A stretch of 64,000 bases of DNA from Thermoleophilia bacterium (GTDB lineage Bacteria > Actinomycetota > Thermoleophilia > Solirubrobacterales > 70-9): contig JAENWT010000001.1 in assembly GCA_016650125.1 (NCBI GenBank), positions 124,001 through 188,000 of the forward strand. Reading direction: 5' to 3'. This document shows, in pieces, positions 32,400 to 40,145 of the stretch; within the stretch, counting starts at the first letter, position 1; each line of letters begins with the position of its first letter. The notes under the pieces were generated by a model. The model searched no databases. It was not told the origin of the DNA and worked only from the letters and a program-made list of their open reading frames with translations. The translations under genes and the position numbers were made by a program.

Positions 32400-33917
32400 G
32401 TGGCTCCGCGCGGTGTAGTCGCCGCCGGCCATCCGCTGACCGCTGAAACCGGTGCATCGATCCTCCGGGCAGGCGGCAATGCCGTCGACGCCGCAGTCGC
32501 CGCGGTCATGGCTTCGTTCTCACTGGAGAGCGCGCTGACCGGCCTTGGCGCCGGCGGTTTCATGATGGTCAAGGCGCCGGGCTCTGATCCGGTGCTGATC
32601 GATTTCTTCGTGGCCGCGCCCGGCCACGGCGGCCACGAGCGCACCGGCGAGCTCGAGCCCGTGCCGGTCCACTTCGACGCGCAAACGACGCAGATCTTCA
32701 ACGCCGGGGCCGCTTCCTGCGCGGTACCCGGGGCTGCCGCCGGCCTGAGCGCGGCGCTCGGCCAGTTCGGGTCAATGGAGCTGCGGGACCTGATCGGCCC
32801 GGGGGTCGAATACGCCCGGGACGGCGCGCCGCTCAACCGCCAGCAGGCCTACGTGCTGAAGATCCTCGAACCGATCTACACGGCCACGCCGGAAGCGCGG
32901 GAGATCTACGCCCCGGAAGGTCGCATCCTCGGCGAAGGCGAAAGCTTCAGGTACCCGGACCTGGCCCTGGCGCTCGAGCGTTACGCCGCCGAGGGCGACG
33001 CGGCGATCTACGCGGGCGAAACCGCTGCCGCGGTCGATGAATACGTGCATGAACGCGGAGGAGTGCTCTCGGTCGAGGACCTGGCCGCGTACGAGGCGAT
33101 CGAGAGGCAGCCGGTGTCAGCCGGTTTCCGCGGGTACGAGATCCTGACCAACCCGCCGCCTTCTGCCGGCGGCGTCCTGATCGCTTACTCGCTCGCCCTG
33201 CTCGAGCGGCAGGGTGACTGTGGAACGCTCGAGGTCGCTCGGGCCATGGAAACGGCGAACCGCGCCCGCGGCACAGATTTCGCCGAGAACCTCGGCACCG
33301 AGGGATTCGCCGAGGGTTTCCTCGCGCCCGAGGCACTCGCCAGGGCACTCTCGGCCGACGACCGCCTGGGCTCGACTACACATCTCGCGTCGATGGACGA
33401 AACTGGTCTCTGTGCCTCGGTCACCTGCTCGAACGGAACCGGTTCGGGAATGGTGGTCCCCGAAACGGGAATCCACCTGAACAACATGCTTGGAGAGGAA
33501 GATCTGAACCCCCTTGGATTTCACAGCGCAAAACCGGGAACCCGGGTCAGCTCGATGATGGCTCCAACCCTGGTCCAGAAGGACGGTGAGGTCGTCGCGG
33601 GGCTCGGCAGCGCCGGCTCGAACCGGATCCGCTCGGCCGTGCTGCAGACGACGATCAATCTGCTCGGGCGCGGGATGGCCCCGCAGGAAGCGGTCGATGC
33701 GGCGCGGATCCATCTCGAGATGGGCGTGCTCCAGGCCGAGCCCGGCATCGATCGTGAGGCACTCGACACCTTGAAAGCAGACGGGCAAGAGGTTTTCCGG
33801 TGGAAAGAGAAGAACCTGTTCTTCGGTGGCGTCCAGGTGGTCACCCGGGACCCCGGTACCGGTGAGCTCGGCGGCGGAGGCGATCCGCGGCGCGGCGGGG
33901 CGGTGGCGCATGCCTGA
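32400..33917 (+). CDS. ggt: Gamma-glutamyltransferase family protein
   Basis: A 505-residue Ntn-hydrolase of the gamma-glutamyltranspeptidase family, which cleaves gamma-glutamyl bonds after autoproteolysis. The start region PRGVVAAGHPLTAETGASILRAGGNAVDAAVAA is typical. The likely autoprocessing and catalytic threonine is T326 in LGSTTHLASMD, followed by NGTGSGMVVPETGIHLNNMLGEED, the oxyanion and glutamate-binding loops. No signal peptide is present, unlike periplasmic Ggt, so this may be a cytosolic ywrD-type enzyme acting on small gamma-glutamyl compounds or acylases. The GTG start lies three bases after ftsZ, and the end overlaps the cyclase gene by eight bases. Confidence 0.88.
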   Translation: MAPRGVVAAGHPLTAETGASILRAGGNAVDAAVAAVMASFSLESALTGLGAGGFMMVKAPGSDPVLIDFFVAAPGHGGHERTGELEPVPVHFDAQTTQIFNAGAASCAVPGAAAGLSAALGQFGSMELRDLIGPGVEYARDGAPLNRQQAYVLKILEPIYTATPEAREIYAPEGRILGEGESFRYPDLALALERYAAEGDAAIYAGETAAAVDEYVHERGGVLSVEDLAAYEAIERQPVSAGFRGYEILTNPPPSAGGVLIAYSLALLERQGDCGTLEVARAMETANRARGTDFAENLGTEGFAEGFLAPEALARALSADDRLGSTTHLASMDETGLCASVTCSNGTGSGMVVPETGIHLNNMLGEEDLNPLGFHSAKPGTRVSSMMAPTLVQKDGEVVAGLGSAGSNRIRSAVLQTTINLLGRGMAPQEAVDAARIHLEMGVLQAEPGIDREALDTLKADGQEVFRWKEKNLFFGGVQVVTRDPGTGELGGGGDPRRGGAVAHA

Positions 33918-35046
33918 CCTTTCTGAATCCACGATCACCGACGCCGAGTTCGAAGCGATGCTCGACGGCCTCGAAGACGGGCAGCGCGAGTCACGCCTCA
34001 AACTGCTCGAGTTGCTCAGGTCCGAAGGGGTTGAACTCGAAGTCATGCAGGACGCGGTGGGCGCGGAGCGTCTGGCCCTGCTGCCTTTGGAAATCGCCCT
34101 GGGCGTGCGGACCGAGCGGTTTACGCCGGCCGAGATCGCCGCCGATACCGATCTCGACGTTGAAGACGTTCAGCTCCTGATCGCGGCGTTCGGTTTCCCG
34201 AAGCCGGATCCCGACCAGCGCATCTTCGGCATCGAGGACCGGGAGGCGGCGGAGCGGTTCCGCCGGTTCCGCGACGCCGGACTCGACCCCGACAACCTGC
34301 TGGCCGTGGCCCGGCAGGTCGGCAGCAGCGCCGCCCGCATCTCGCAGGCTCACAGCGAGGTCGTCGCTAACGAAATCGTCGATCCCGAGTCCGATGAGTT
34401 CGAAGCGGCGATCAGGCTCCGGACGGCCGCCCAGGAATTGCTTCCGCTCGCCGAGGCGGCGGTCAGCTATGCCCTGCGCGCTCACTTCCTCGACCGGCTC
34501 AACAACGACATGGTCGCCGCCTCCCAGCCGGGATGGTTCGGCGGTGGCAAGGAGACCGAGATTTCGGTCTGCTTCGCCGACCTCGTCGGATTTACCAGGC
34601 TGGGGGAGCGCTCCGAGCTGGAGCGCATCGGCACGGTCGCCGCCCTGCTCGAGCAGGTCGCGCTCGACGTGACCAACCCCGAGGTCCGCCTGGTCAAGCT
34701 GATCGGCGACGCGGCCATGCTCGTCTCCGAAAACGGCGAAGCTCTGCTCGACGCCGCCCTGCGATTCATCGAGGTCGGCAAGGAGGCCGGCGAGGAGCTG
34801 CCGGCGCTGAGGGTGGGGGTGGCCCGCGGTTCCGCAATCCCGCGGGCGGGCGACTGGTTCGGCCGGCCGGTCAACCTGGCCAGCCGGATCACCGAAGCGG
34901 CCCGTCCCGGGAGCGTGCTCGCCGAAGCCAGCGCGGTCGAAGCTGCCGGCGACGGCTTCCGATACTCCCGCGCCGGCGAACACAGGTTCAAGGGCCTGAA
35001 CAAGCCCGTAAAGCTCTCAAGGGTCCGTCGCAGGCTTCTTCGCTGA
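33910..35046 (+). CDS. Class III adenylate cyclase with Rv1264-like regulatory domain
   Basis: A 378-residue cytosolic nucleotidyl cyclase, expected to make cAMP. The C-terminal catalytic domain has metal-binding D224 (CFADLVGFTRLGE) and D267 (LVKLIGDAAMLV), adenine-contacting K263 and D315 (RAGDWFGRPVNLASRI), and transition-state N322 and R326, so it is complete. The N-terminal ~200 residues are helical (FTPAEIAADTDLDVEDVQLLIAAFGFPKPDPD and FRDAGLDPDNLLAVARQVGSSAARISQ) and match the layout of Mycobacterium tuberculosis Rv1264, whose N-domain inhibits the cyclase in a pH-dependent way. It is coupled to ggt by an ATGCCTGA overlap. It converges on the next gene with a 30-bp overlap of coding ends. 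Confidence 0.88.
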   Translation: MPDLSESTITDAEFEAMLDGLEDGQRESRLKLLELLRSEGVELEVMQDAVGAERLALLPLEIALGVRTERFTPAEIAADTDLDVEDVQLLIAAFGFPKPDPDQRIFGIEDREAAERFRRFRDAGLDPDNLLAVARQVGSSAARISQAHSEVVANEIVDPESDEFEAAIRLRTAAQELLPLAEAAVSYALRAHFLDRLNNDMVAASQPGWFGGGKETEISVCFADLVGFTRLGERSELERIGTVAALLEQVALDVTNPEVRLVKLIGDAAMLVSENGEALLDAALRFIEVGKEAGEELPALRVGVARGSAIPRAGDWFGRPVNLASRITEAARPGSVLAEASAVEAAGDGFRYSRAGEHRFKGLNKPVKLSRVRRRLLR

Positions 35047-35946
35047 GAGCAGCAGGTTGTAGAAGAGCTCTGCCGGCAGGTATGGCTCCAGGACCGCCTG
35101 GTCAACCTTCTGGAACCCGAGGTAGCTGCGGAAGGCGAAGTTCCGCCAGGGGATCGGGATCGACTCCGGTGCCGCCGTGGCTTCCATCGAGCGCACGCCC
35201 CAGCCCCAGACGTTGGCCACGAGTTCTTCTCCGCGCACGCGCGTCTTCTCGAAGCCGGCCGTGGGCGGGATCGCTCTGAGGTCGGCCGGAACGAAAGCGT
35301 GAACGTCGACCTCGGGCTCGAGGCTGTACTCGTCGTCGGCCAGCTCGGCGTCGGTGTGCTGGATCGCCTGGGCCTGGATCAGACGGCGCCAGACCGGCGC
35401 CAGGAAGTGGCCGGTCCGTTTCGGGACGGCGGCCAGCCGGTCGCCGTAGCGGGAGGGCTCGCCGCAGAAGACGATCATGCCGCCGGGCCGCAGCACACGG
35501 AAGAATTCGGAGAAGGCCTGGTCGAGGTCGGGGATGTGGTGGAGCACGGCGTGCCCGAGGACCACGTCGAAGCTCTCGTCCTCGAAAGGCAGGACCTCGG
35601 CTTCGGTCACCACCGTCGTCACCGGCACGCCGAGCGAGTCCGCCGTCTTTTTCAGCGAGCGCAACATGCCGGGTGAGATGTCGGTCGCGGTCAGGTTGTC
35701 GATCAGGCCCTGGCTGGCCAGATTCAGCGAGAAGTAGCCGGTGCCGGCACCGATCTCCAGCGCGTCGCCGAACGGCTCCGGCATTTCTCCGCCGAGGGTC
35801 CGTCTGAGCTTCGAAGCGACCTGCTCCTGCCCGATATCTCCGAAGTCGATGCCCCATTTCGAATCATAGGTTTCGGCGGCGGCGTCGTGGTAGCGGGTGT
35901 TGACATCTTTGATGTGGTCCGGCGTGGCGGTCGGGGAGGCGGGCAT
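35017..35946 (-). CDS. Class I SAM-dependent methyltransferase
   Basis: A 309-residue Rossmann-fold methyltransferase. The AdoMet motif DALEIGAGTGYFSLNLA lies near residues 60-76. TATDISPGML is the acidic loop, and LPFEDESFDVVLGHAVLHHIPDLDQAFSEFFRVLRPGGMIVF is the Methyltransf_11 core. The C-terminal third (ANVWGWGVRSMEATAAPESIPIPWRNFAFRSYLGFQKVDQAVLEPYLP) is a separate region, probably for substrate binding. The ATG at 35946 shares a CATG palindrome with the divergent methyltransferase gene's start. Given the glucan genes next door it may methylate a sugar or its lipid, but this is inferred only from position. Confidence 0.82.
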   Translation of the reverse strand: MPASPTATPDHIKDVNTRYHDAAAETYDSKWGIDFGDIGQEQVASKLRRTLGGEMPEPFGDALEIGAGTGYFSLNLASQGLIDNLTATDISPGMLRSLKKTADSLGVPVTTVVTEAEVLPFEDESFDVVLGHAVLHHIPDLDQAFSEFFRVLRPGGMIVFCGEPSRYGDRLAAVPKRTGHFLAPVWRRLIQAQAIQHTDAELADDEYSLEPEVDVHAFVPADLRAIPPTAGFEKTRVRGEELVANVWGWGVRSMEATAAPESIPIPWRNFAFRSYLGFQKVDQAVLEPYLPAELFYNLLLSAKKPATDP

Positions 35947-36730
35947 GGCGGAGAAAGATAGGGAAGAATCGTCGGCCTTGACTGACACGTACGTGCAAAA
36001 CGACCAGCCCGAAGGCGTTCCCCCGCTCGAATTGACCGGAGAGCGGACTCTTCCCGACGTTCCGGAGGAGAACTACTGGTACCAGCGCCACCTTGCCGTC
36101 TACCGGTGGATCGCGCGGCAGGTGGCCGGCCTGGCGGTGGTCGACCTGGCCTGCGGCGAGGGCTACGGCTCAGCCGTGCTGGCCGGATCCGCCGCCGATG
36201 TGATCGGGGTAGACGCGAACCCCGAGGCGTTCGAACACGCACGTGCCAAGTACACGAGCGAGGCGCTTTCTTTCCGGCGGGAACTGGTCGAGAGTTTTGA
36301 CGAGCCGCGTGACGCGATCATCTTCCTCCAGACGATCGAGCACATCGAAGACCCGGGCGCCCTCCTCGAGGGTTTCGCGAAGATCGCCCCGGTCTCCTTC
36401 ATCTCGACCCCGAACCTGCTGACGCTCGCCCCGGAGGGGGCCGAGAAGTCCGACAATCCCTGGCACATCAAGGAGTACCGGCTCGAGGAATACCGGGCCT
36501 TGCTGGAGCCGCATTTTTCGCGGGTCGAGATCCACGGCCTTTCACACGCGGGCAAGCTCCGCTGGCATGAGCACGCGCTCTCGCTCGGCTGGGACCGGCT
36601 GCACGAGTCACTCGGCGTGACCAAGCCCTTCTACGACCGGTTCACCCCGGCGATCAGCACCAGTGACTTCAGACTGAGCAACACAAACCTCGAGAGCGCC
36701 CTGGACTTCATCGCCGTCTGTCATGTCTGA
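35945..36730 (+). CDS. SAM-dependent methyltransferase, Rv3030-like
   Basis: A 261-residue class I methyltransferase. It contains LTGERTLPDVPEENYWYQRHLAVYRWIARQVAG before the AdoMet motif VVDLACGEGYGSAVLAG, then DVIGVDANPEAFEHARAKY and IIFLQTIEHIEDPGALLEGFAKIAP. The LTGERTLP...ENYW.RH..VY opening is, as I recall the family, also that of mycobacterial Rv3030, a sugar O-methyltransferase of methylglucose lipopolysaccharide synthesis. It is followed with an eight-base overlap by a GH57 branching enzyme and then a GT4 enzyme, the same order as Rv3030-Rv3031-Rv3032. A likely role is methylating glucose units of an alpha-glucan or its precursor. The start at 35945 (ATGGCGGAGAAA) lacks a clear Shine-Dalgarno. 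Confidence 0.82.
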   Translation: MAEKDREESSALTDTYVQNDQPEGVPPLELTGERTLPDVPEENYWYQRHLAVYRWIARQVAGLAVVDLACGEGYGSAVLAGSAADVIGVDANPEAFEHARAKYTSEALSFRRELVESFDEPRDAIIFLQTIEHIEDPGALLEGFAKIAPVSFISTPNLLTLAPEGAEKSDNPWHIKEYRLEEYRALLEPHFSRVEIHGLSHAGKLRWHEHALSLGWDRLHESLGVTKPFYDRFTPAISTSDFRLSNTNLESALDFIAVCHV

Positions 36731-38171
36731 ACCCCCCGGCGATCGTCCGATCGCCGATCGGCAAAGCGGTGTCGGAGATCTCGCGATCGTCCTTCATTCG
36801 CACATGCCGTACGTCGAAGGTTTCGGCACCTATCCCTTCGGGGAGGAGTGGCTGTTCGACGCGGCGATCCGGTCCCATCTGCCGATCCTCGACTTCGCCC
36901 ACGACCTGACGGTCACCGTGACCCCGGTCCTCGCCGACCAGTTCGAGGCGCCAGGCGTGGCCGAGCGCCTGCGGGAGTTCCTGGTGAACCACCGGATCGA
37001 GGCCGCGGCGAAGGACATCGATTCGGCCCAGCCGGAGTACCGGGCCGCGGCCGAGGCCGAGCACGATCGTTACCTTCACGCGCTGAACGTGCTCGACCGG
37101 CACCAGGGTGAGGTGACCGGCGCCTTTGCCGACGCCCAGAACTCGGGGCGCATATCCCTCGCCGCGTCGAGCGCCACCCACGCGGTCCTGCCGCTGATGG
37201 CCTCCCGCCGGGGGATCGATCTCCAGGTGGAGACCGGACTGCGCTCGCATCGCCGGCGGTTTGGCTGGCTGGGTGGCTTCTGGCTGCCGGAGTGCGCCTA
37301 TGTCCCGGGCCTCGAGTGGGACCTCGCCCGCAACGGGGTCGAGTGGTTCTGCGTCGACCAGAGCCAACACGAAACCGGTGATGACGCGCTGATGCCGGTG
37401 CGGACCGAAGCCGGCCCGGTCGCCTTCACGATCGACTGGCCGTCGATCTCCTGGCTCTGGGACATGCGCGGCTACCCGTCGTGGCCCGGTTACGTCGACT
37501 TCCACCGGCTTTCGATGAACGGCATCCGCATCTTCGGGATCGACGGTGAGCCGTATGACCCCGCCGCCGCGGCAGCCCACGTCTCCGGCCAGGCCGACCG
37601 GTTCATCGACGACGCGGTCTCGCGGCTCGAGGCCTTTCGCGAGCGCACCGGCGAGACCGGCCTGATGGTCTTCGCGGTGGACACGGAGCTGCTCGGGCAC
37701 TGGTGGACCGAAGGACCCGCCTGGCTGGAGTGCGTGCTCGAGCGCGCCGCCGGCCAGGGCCTGAGGCTGGTCACCCTGGATCAGGCCGCCGCCGGAGGCG
37801 AGACCCGGGACATCGAGCTGAAGCCGTCGTCTTGGGGGGAGGACAAGAACTTCACGACCTGGGACGAACCGGCCGTCGCCGACCTCGCCTGGGGTGCCCG
37901 CCGTCTGGAACTCGAGGTCAGCCGTGCTGTCGCCGGGGGCCTCGATCGCAACCGGGCCGAGCGCGCGGCCCGGGAGCTGCTCGCGGTCCAGTCCAGTGAC
38001 TGGGCCTTTCTCGACAACCGCAAGCAGGCGGGCGACTACCCGTACGAGCGGGCCACGCGTCACGCCGAGCAGGCCTATGAGGCCCTACAATCGGACCCTC
38101 ATGAACATCTCGATTCACGGGTCAGATCACTGGCCCCCGACCTGAGCCTGACTCCGCTGCTCACCCCGTAG
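36723..38171 (+). CDS. Glycoside hydrolase family 57, probable 1,4-alpha-glucan branching enzyme (Rv3031-like)
   Basis: A 482-residue GH57 enzyme that would cut an alpha-1,4-glucan and rejoin it as an alpha-1,6 branch. GH57 motifs are visible: LAIVLHSHMPYVEGFG (motif 1), WLPECAYVPGLEW with the likely nucleophile E190, and MVFAVDTELLGHWWTEG with the likely acid/base D320. The C-terminal helical domain (KNFTTWDEPAVADLAWGARRLELEV...RELLAVQSSDWAFL) is the branching-enzyme type and not the amylopullulanase type. It is a little shorter than the ~520-residue thermophilic homologues. Its start overlaps the methyltransferase stop, and the GT4 gene begins 11 bases after it. It is cytosolic. Confidence 0.88.
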   Translation: MSEPPGDRPIADRQSGVGDLAIVLHSHMPYVEGFGTYPFGEEWLFDAAIRSHLPILDFAHDLTVTVTPVLADQFEAPGVAERLREFLVNHRIEAAAKDIDSAQPEYRAAAEAEHDRYLHALNVLDRHQGEVTGAFADAQNSGRISLAASSATHAVLPLMASRRGIDLQVETGLRSHRRRFGWLGGFWLPECAYVPGLEWDLARNGVEWFCVDQSQHETGDDALMPVRTEAGPVAFTIDWPSISWLWDMRGYPSWPGYVDFHRLSMNGIRIFGIDGEPYDPAAAAAHVSGQADRFIDDAVSRLEAFRERTGETGLMVFAVDTELLGHWWTEGPAWLECVLERAAGQGLRLVTLDQAAAGGETRDIELKPSSWGEDKNFTTWDEPAVADLAWGARRLELEVSRAVAGGLDRNRAERAARELLAVQSSDWAFLDNRKQAGDYPYERATRHAEQAYEALQSDPHEHLDSRVRSLAPDLSLTPLLTP

Positions 38172-38182
38172 ACAGGCTACTC

Positions 38183-39379
38183 GTGTCCCCGAACAGAATC
38201 CTGATCGTCACCTGGGAATACCCGCCGCTGATCGAAGGCGGGCTCGCCCGGCACGTGCGCAAGCTCTCCGAAGCCCTGGTCGATCTCGGTGTCGAAGTCC
38301 ACGTCCTCACCAGGGGCGGGGAGCAGGCCACGGTCGAAGAAGAGGTGGCCGGCGTGCTGATCCACCGCATCGTCGAACCGGAGCGGCCGACCGACCTCGC
38401 CGAATTCGTGACTTGGGTCGAGCGCATGAATTCCGACATGCTGGCTGCCGGGGTAGAGCTCGGGGACCGTTACGAGTTCGACCTCGTCCACGGGCACGAC
38501 TGGCTGGTGGCCGGCGCCTGCGATCACCTCGCCCGCCGCTATGACGTGCCGCTGGTCACAACGATCCACGCCACCGAATACGGACGGCATCAGGGCTGGG
38601 TCGAGAACCATCCGCAGAAGCACATCCACGGCGTCGAGAAGTGGATCGCCAACCGGTCGGACCGGGTCATCGCCTGCTCGCATTTCATGCGGGAGCAGAT
38701 CGCCGACATCTTCACGGTCGAAGAAGGCCGGATCTCGGTGATCCCCAACGGGATCGATCCCGATGACCTGCCGGCCGAGGATCCGGTCGAACTGGCCCGG
38801 CTGCGTTCCGAATTCGCTCAGCCCGACGAGAACCTCGTCCTGCTGATCGGCCGCCTGGTCTACGAGAAGGGCTTCCAGCTCGCGCTCGAGGCGATGCCGA
38901 AGGTGATCAAGGCCCTGCCGAACACCCGCTTCCTGGTCGCCGGCTCGGGCACCCACGAGGCCGAGCTCCACAAACAGGCCGAGGAGCTTGGCCTGATGAC
39001 TCACGGCACTTTTCTCGGCTGGATCGGCGACGACATGCTGCATTCGCTCTACCGGATCGCCGACCTGACCGTGGTCCCATCGATCTATGAACCCTTCGGC
39101 CTCGTCGCGCTCGAGGCGATGGCCTCCAAGTGCCCCTGCATCGCGGCTGACACGGGCGGCCTGAGGGAGGTCGTGCCGATCGAGGGCGCCGGCTTGCGGT
39201 TCCGGGCGAGCGACCCGGAGCATCTCGCTGAGGCCGCCATTCAGGTCCTCGGCGACGACCAGCTCAGCCAGCGCATGGTCGAAGAGGGCCTGGCCCACAT
39301 CCGCATGTTCGACTGGGCCGACGTCGGCCTGCAGACGCTGGAGCTCTACCGGGGGCTGCTCCCGGTGTCCGCCAAATAA
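38183..39379 (+). CDS. Glycosyltransferase family 4, alpha-glucan glucosyltransferase (Rv3032-like)
   Basis: A 398-residue GT4 retaining glycosyltransferase with two Rossmann domains. The N-terminal loop is ILIVTWEYPPLIEGGLARHVRKLSEAL, with the GG loop that binds the donor. HGHDWLVAGACDHLARRYDVPLVTTIHATEYGRHQGW marks the glycogen-synthase-like branch. The C-terminal donor site VPSIYEPFGLVALEAMASKCPCIAADTGGLREVV has the EPFGLVALE E-x7-E motif. It would extend an alpha-1,4-glucan using UDP- or ADP-glucose. It follows the GH57 gene directly, as Rv3032 follows Rv3031 in mycobacteria, where the enzyme elongates methylglucose lipopolysaccharide and glycogen. The GTG start has no strong Shine-Dalgarno. 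Confidence 0.88.
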   Translation: MSPNRILIVTWEYPPLIEGGLARHVRKLSEALVDLGVEVHVLTRGGEQATVEEEVAGVLIHRIVEPERPTDLAEFVTWVERMNSDMLAAGVELGDRYEFDLVHGHDWLVAGACDHLARRYDVPLVTTIHATEYGRHQGWVENHPQKHIHGVEKWIANRSDRVIACSHFMREQIADIFTVEEGRISVIPNGIDPDDLPAEDPVELARLRSEFAQPDENLVLLIGRLVYEKGFQLALEAMPKVIKALPNTRFLVAGSGTHEAELHKQAEELGLMTHGTFLGWIGDDMLHSLYRIADLTVVPSIYEPFGLVALEAMASKCPCIAADTGGLREVVPIEGAGLRFRASDPEHLAEAAIQVLGDDQLSQRMVEEGLAHIRMFDWADVGLQTLELYRGLLPVSAK

Positions 39380-39414
39380 TCCGAATCGCGCAGCGAAGCA
39401 AAATGATTCGGATT
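39378..39414. terminator. Bidirectional hairpin between convergent genes
   Basis: AATCCGAATC (39378-39387) and GATTCGGATT (39405-39414) form a perfect 10-bp stem around a 17-nt loop. The stem overlaps the TAA of the GT4 gene and ends one base before the stop of the convergent acyltransferase gene. It probably limits read-through in both directions, though no long T-run follows. Confidence 0.6.
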
Positions 39415-39415
39415 C

Positions 39416-40063
39416 CTAATCCATGACCCCGGGCGAGCCCCGAAGGGGTTCGACGGGGTCCGGCCACTTGAGGTCCTTCGGGGCCTCGCGCATTCGCAGG
39501 ACCTTGGCCGGCACTCCGCCGACGACCGCGTTTGCCGGAACGTCCCGGGTCACCACCGAGTTGGTGCCGACGATCGCGTTGTCGCCGACTTTGACGCCTC
39601 GCAGGATGCAGGCGCCGTAGCCGATCCAGACGTTCGAGCCGACCAGCACGTCTTCCATGTAGATGCCCTGGTGCCGGATCGGTCGTTCGACTTCGACCAC
39701 GCCGTGATCGAAGTCGATGAACATCGTGCGATCGGCGATCACGCATTCGGCCCCGATCCGGACCCGCTGGAAGGCGGAGATCGTGCATTCCTGGCCCATA
39801 ACGGTCTTGTCGCCGATCTCCACCCGGCCTTCGTGGCAGCGGATCTTGGTGCCGTCGCCGATCCAGACGAACTGTCCGAAGGTGAGGCTGGCGTCACGTC
39901 CGGTCTGGATCTGGAGATGCCGCCCGAAGAACACCGGGCCGTTGGTCGTCCAGCGGTGGCCGGGCCGCGTCAGCAGGCGCCGCCAGAGGTATCGGCCGAA
40001 GAGCCGGAGGTACTTGGGCCGCAGCATCCCGTTGCGGGCGAAGAAGGTGATCGAACGCAGCAC
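39416..40063 (-). CDS. Left-handed beta-helix acyltransferase (Rv3034c-like)
   Basis: A 215-residue hexapeptide-repeat acyltransferase (WbbJ/maltose acetyltransferase type) that transfers an acyl group from acyl-CoA to a sugar hydroxyl. Hexapeptide turns are visible in FGQFVWIGDGTKIRCHEGRVEIGDKTVMGQECTISAFQRVRIGAECVIADRTMFIDFDHG. They continue in VLVGSNVWIGYGACILRGVKVGDNAIVGTNSVVTRDVPANAVVGGVPAKVLR. A basic N-terminal segment (RPKYLRLFGRYLWRRLLTR) may hold it at the membrane. The ITFFARNGMLRPKYL and FIDFDHGVVEVERPIR stretches resemble Rv3034c of the mycobacterial methylglucose lipopolysaccharide locus. It faces the methyltransferase-GH57-GT4 operon, so esterification of that glucan is the likely job. 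Confidence 0.82.
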   Translation of the reverse strand: MLRSITFFARNGMLRPKYLRLFGRYLWRRLLTRPGHRWTTNGPVFFGRHLQIQTGRDASLTFGQFVWIGDGTKIRCHEGRVEIGDKTVMGQECTISAFQRVRIGAECVIADRTMFIDFDHGVVEVERPIRHQGIYMEDVLVGSNVWIGYGACILRGVKVGDNAIVGTNSVVTRDVPANAVVGGVPAKVLRMREAPKDLKWPDPVEPLRGSPGVMD

Positions 40064-40145
40064 GCGCCGGACTTTATCCCGGTCGCCCCCGGCATGGCCG
40101 GCGCGGAACCGGGCTGGCCGATTCAGGTTCTACACTTCACGGCCG

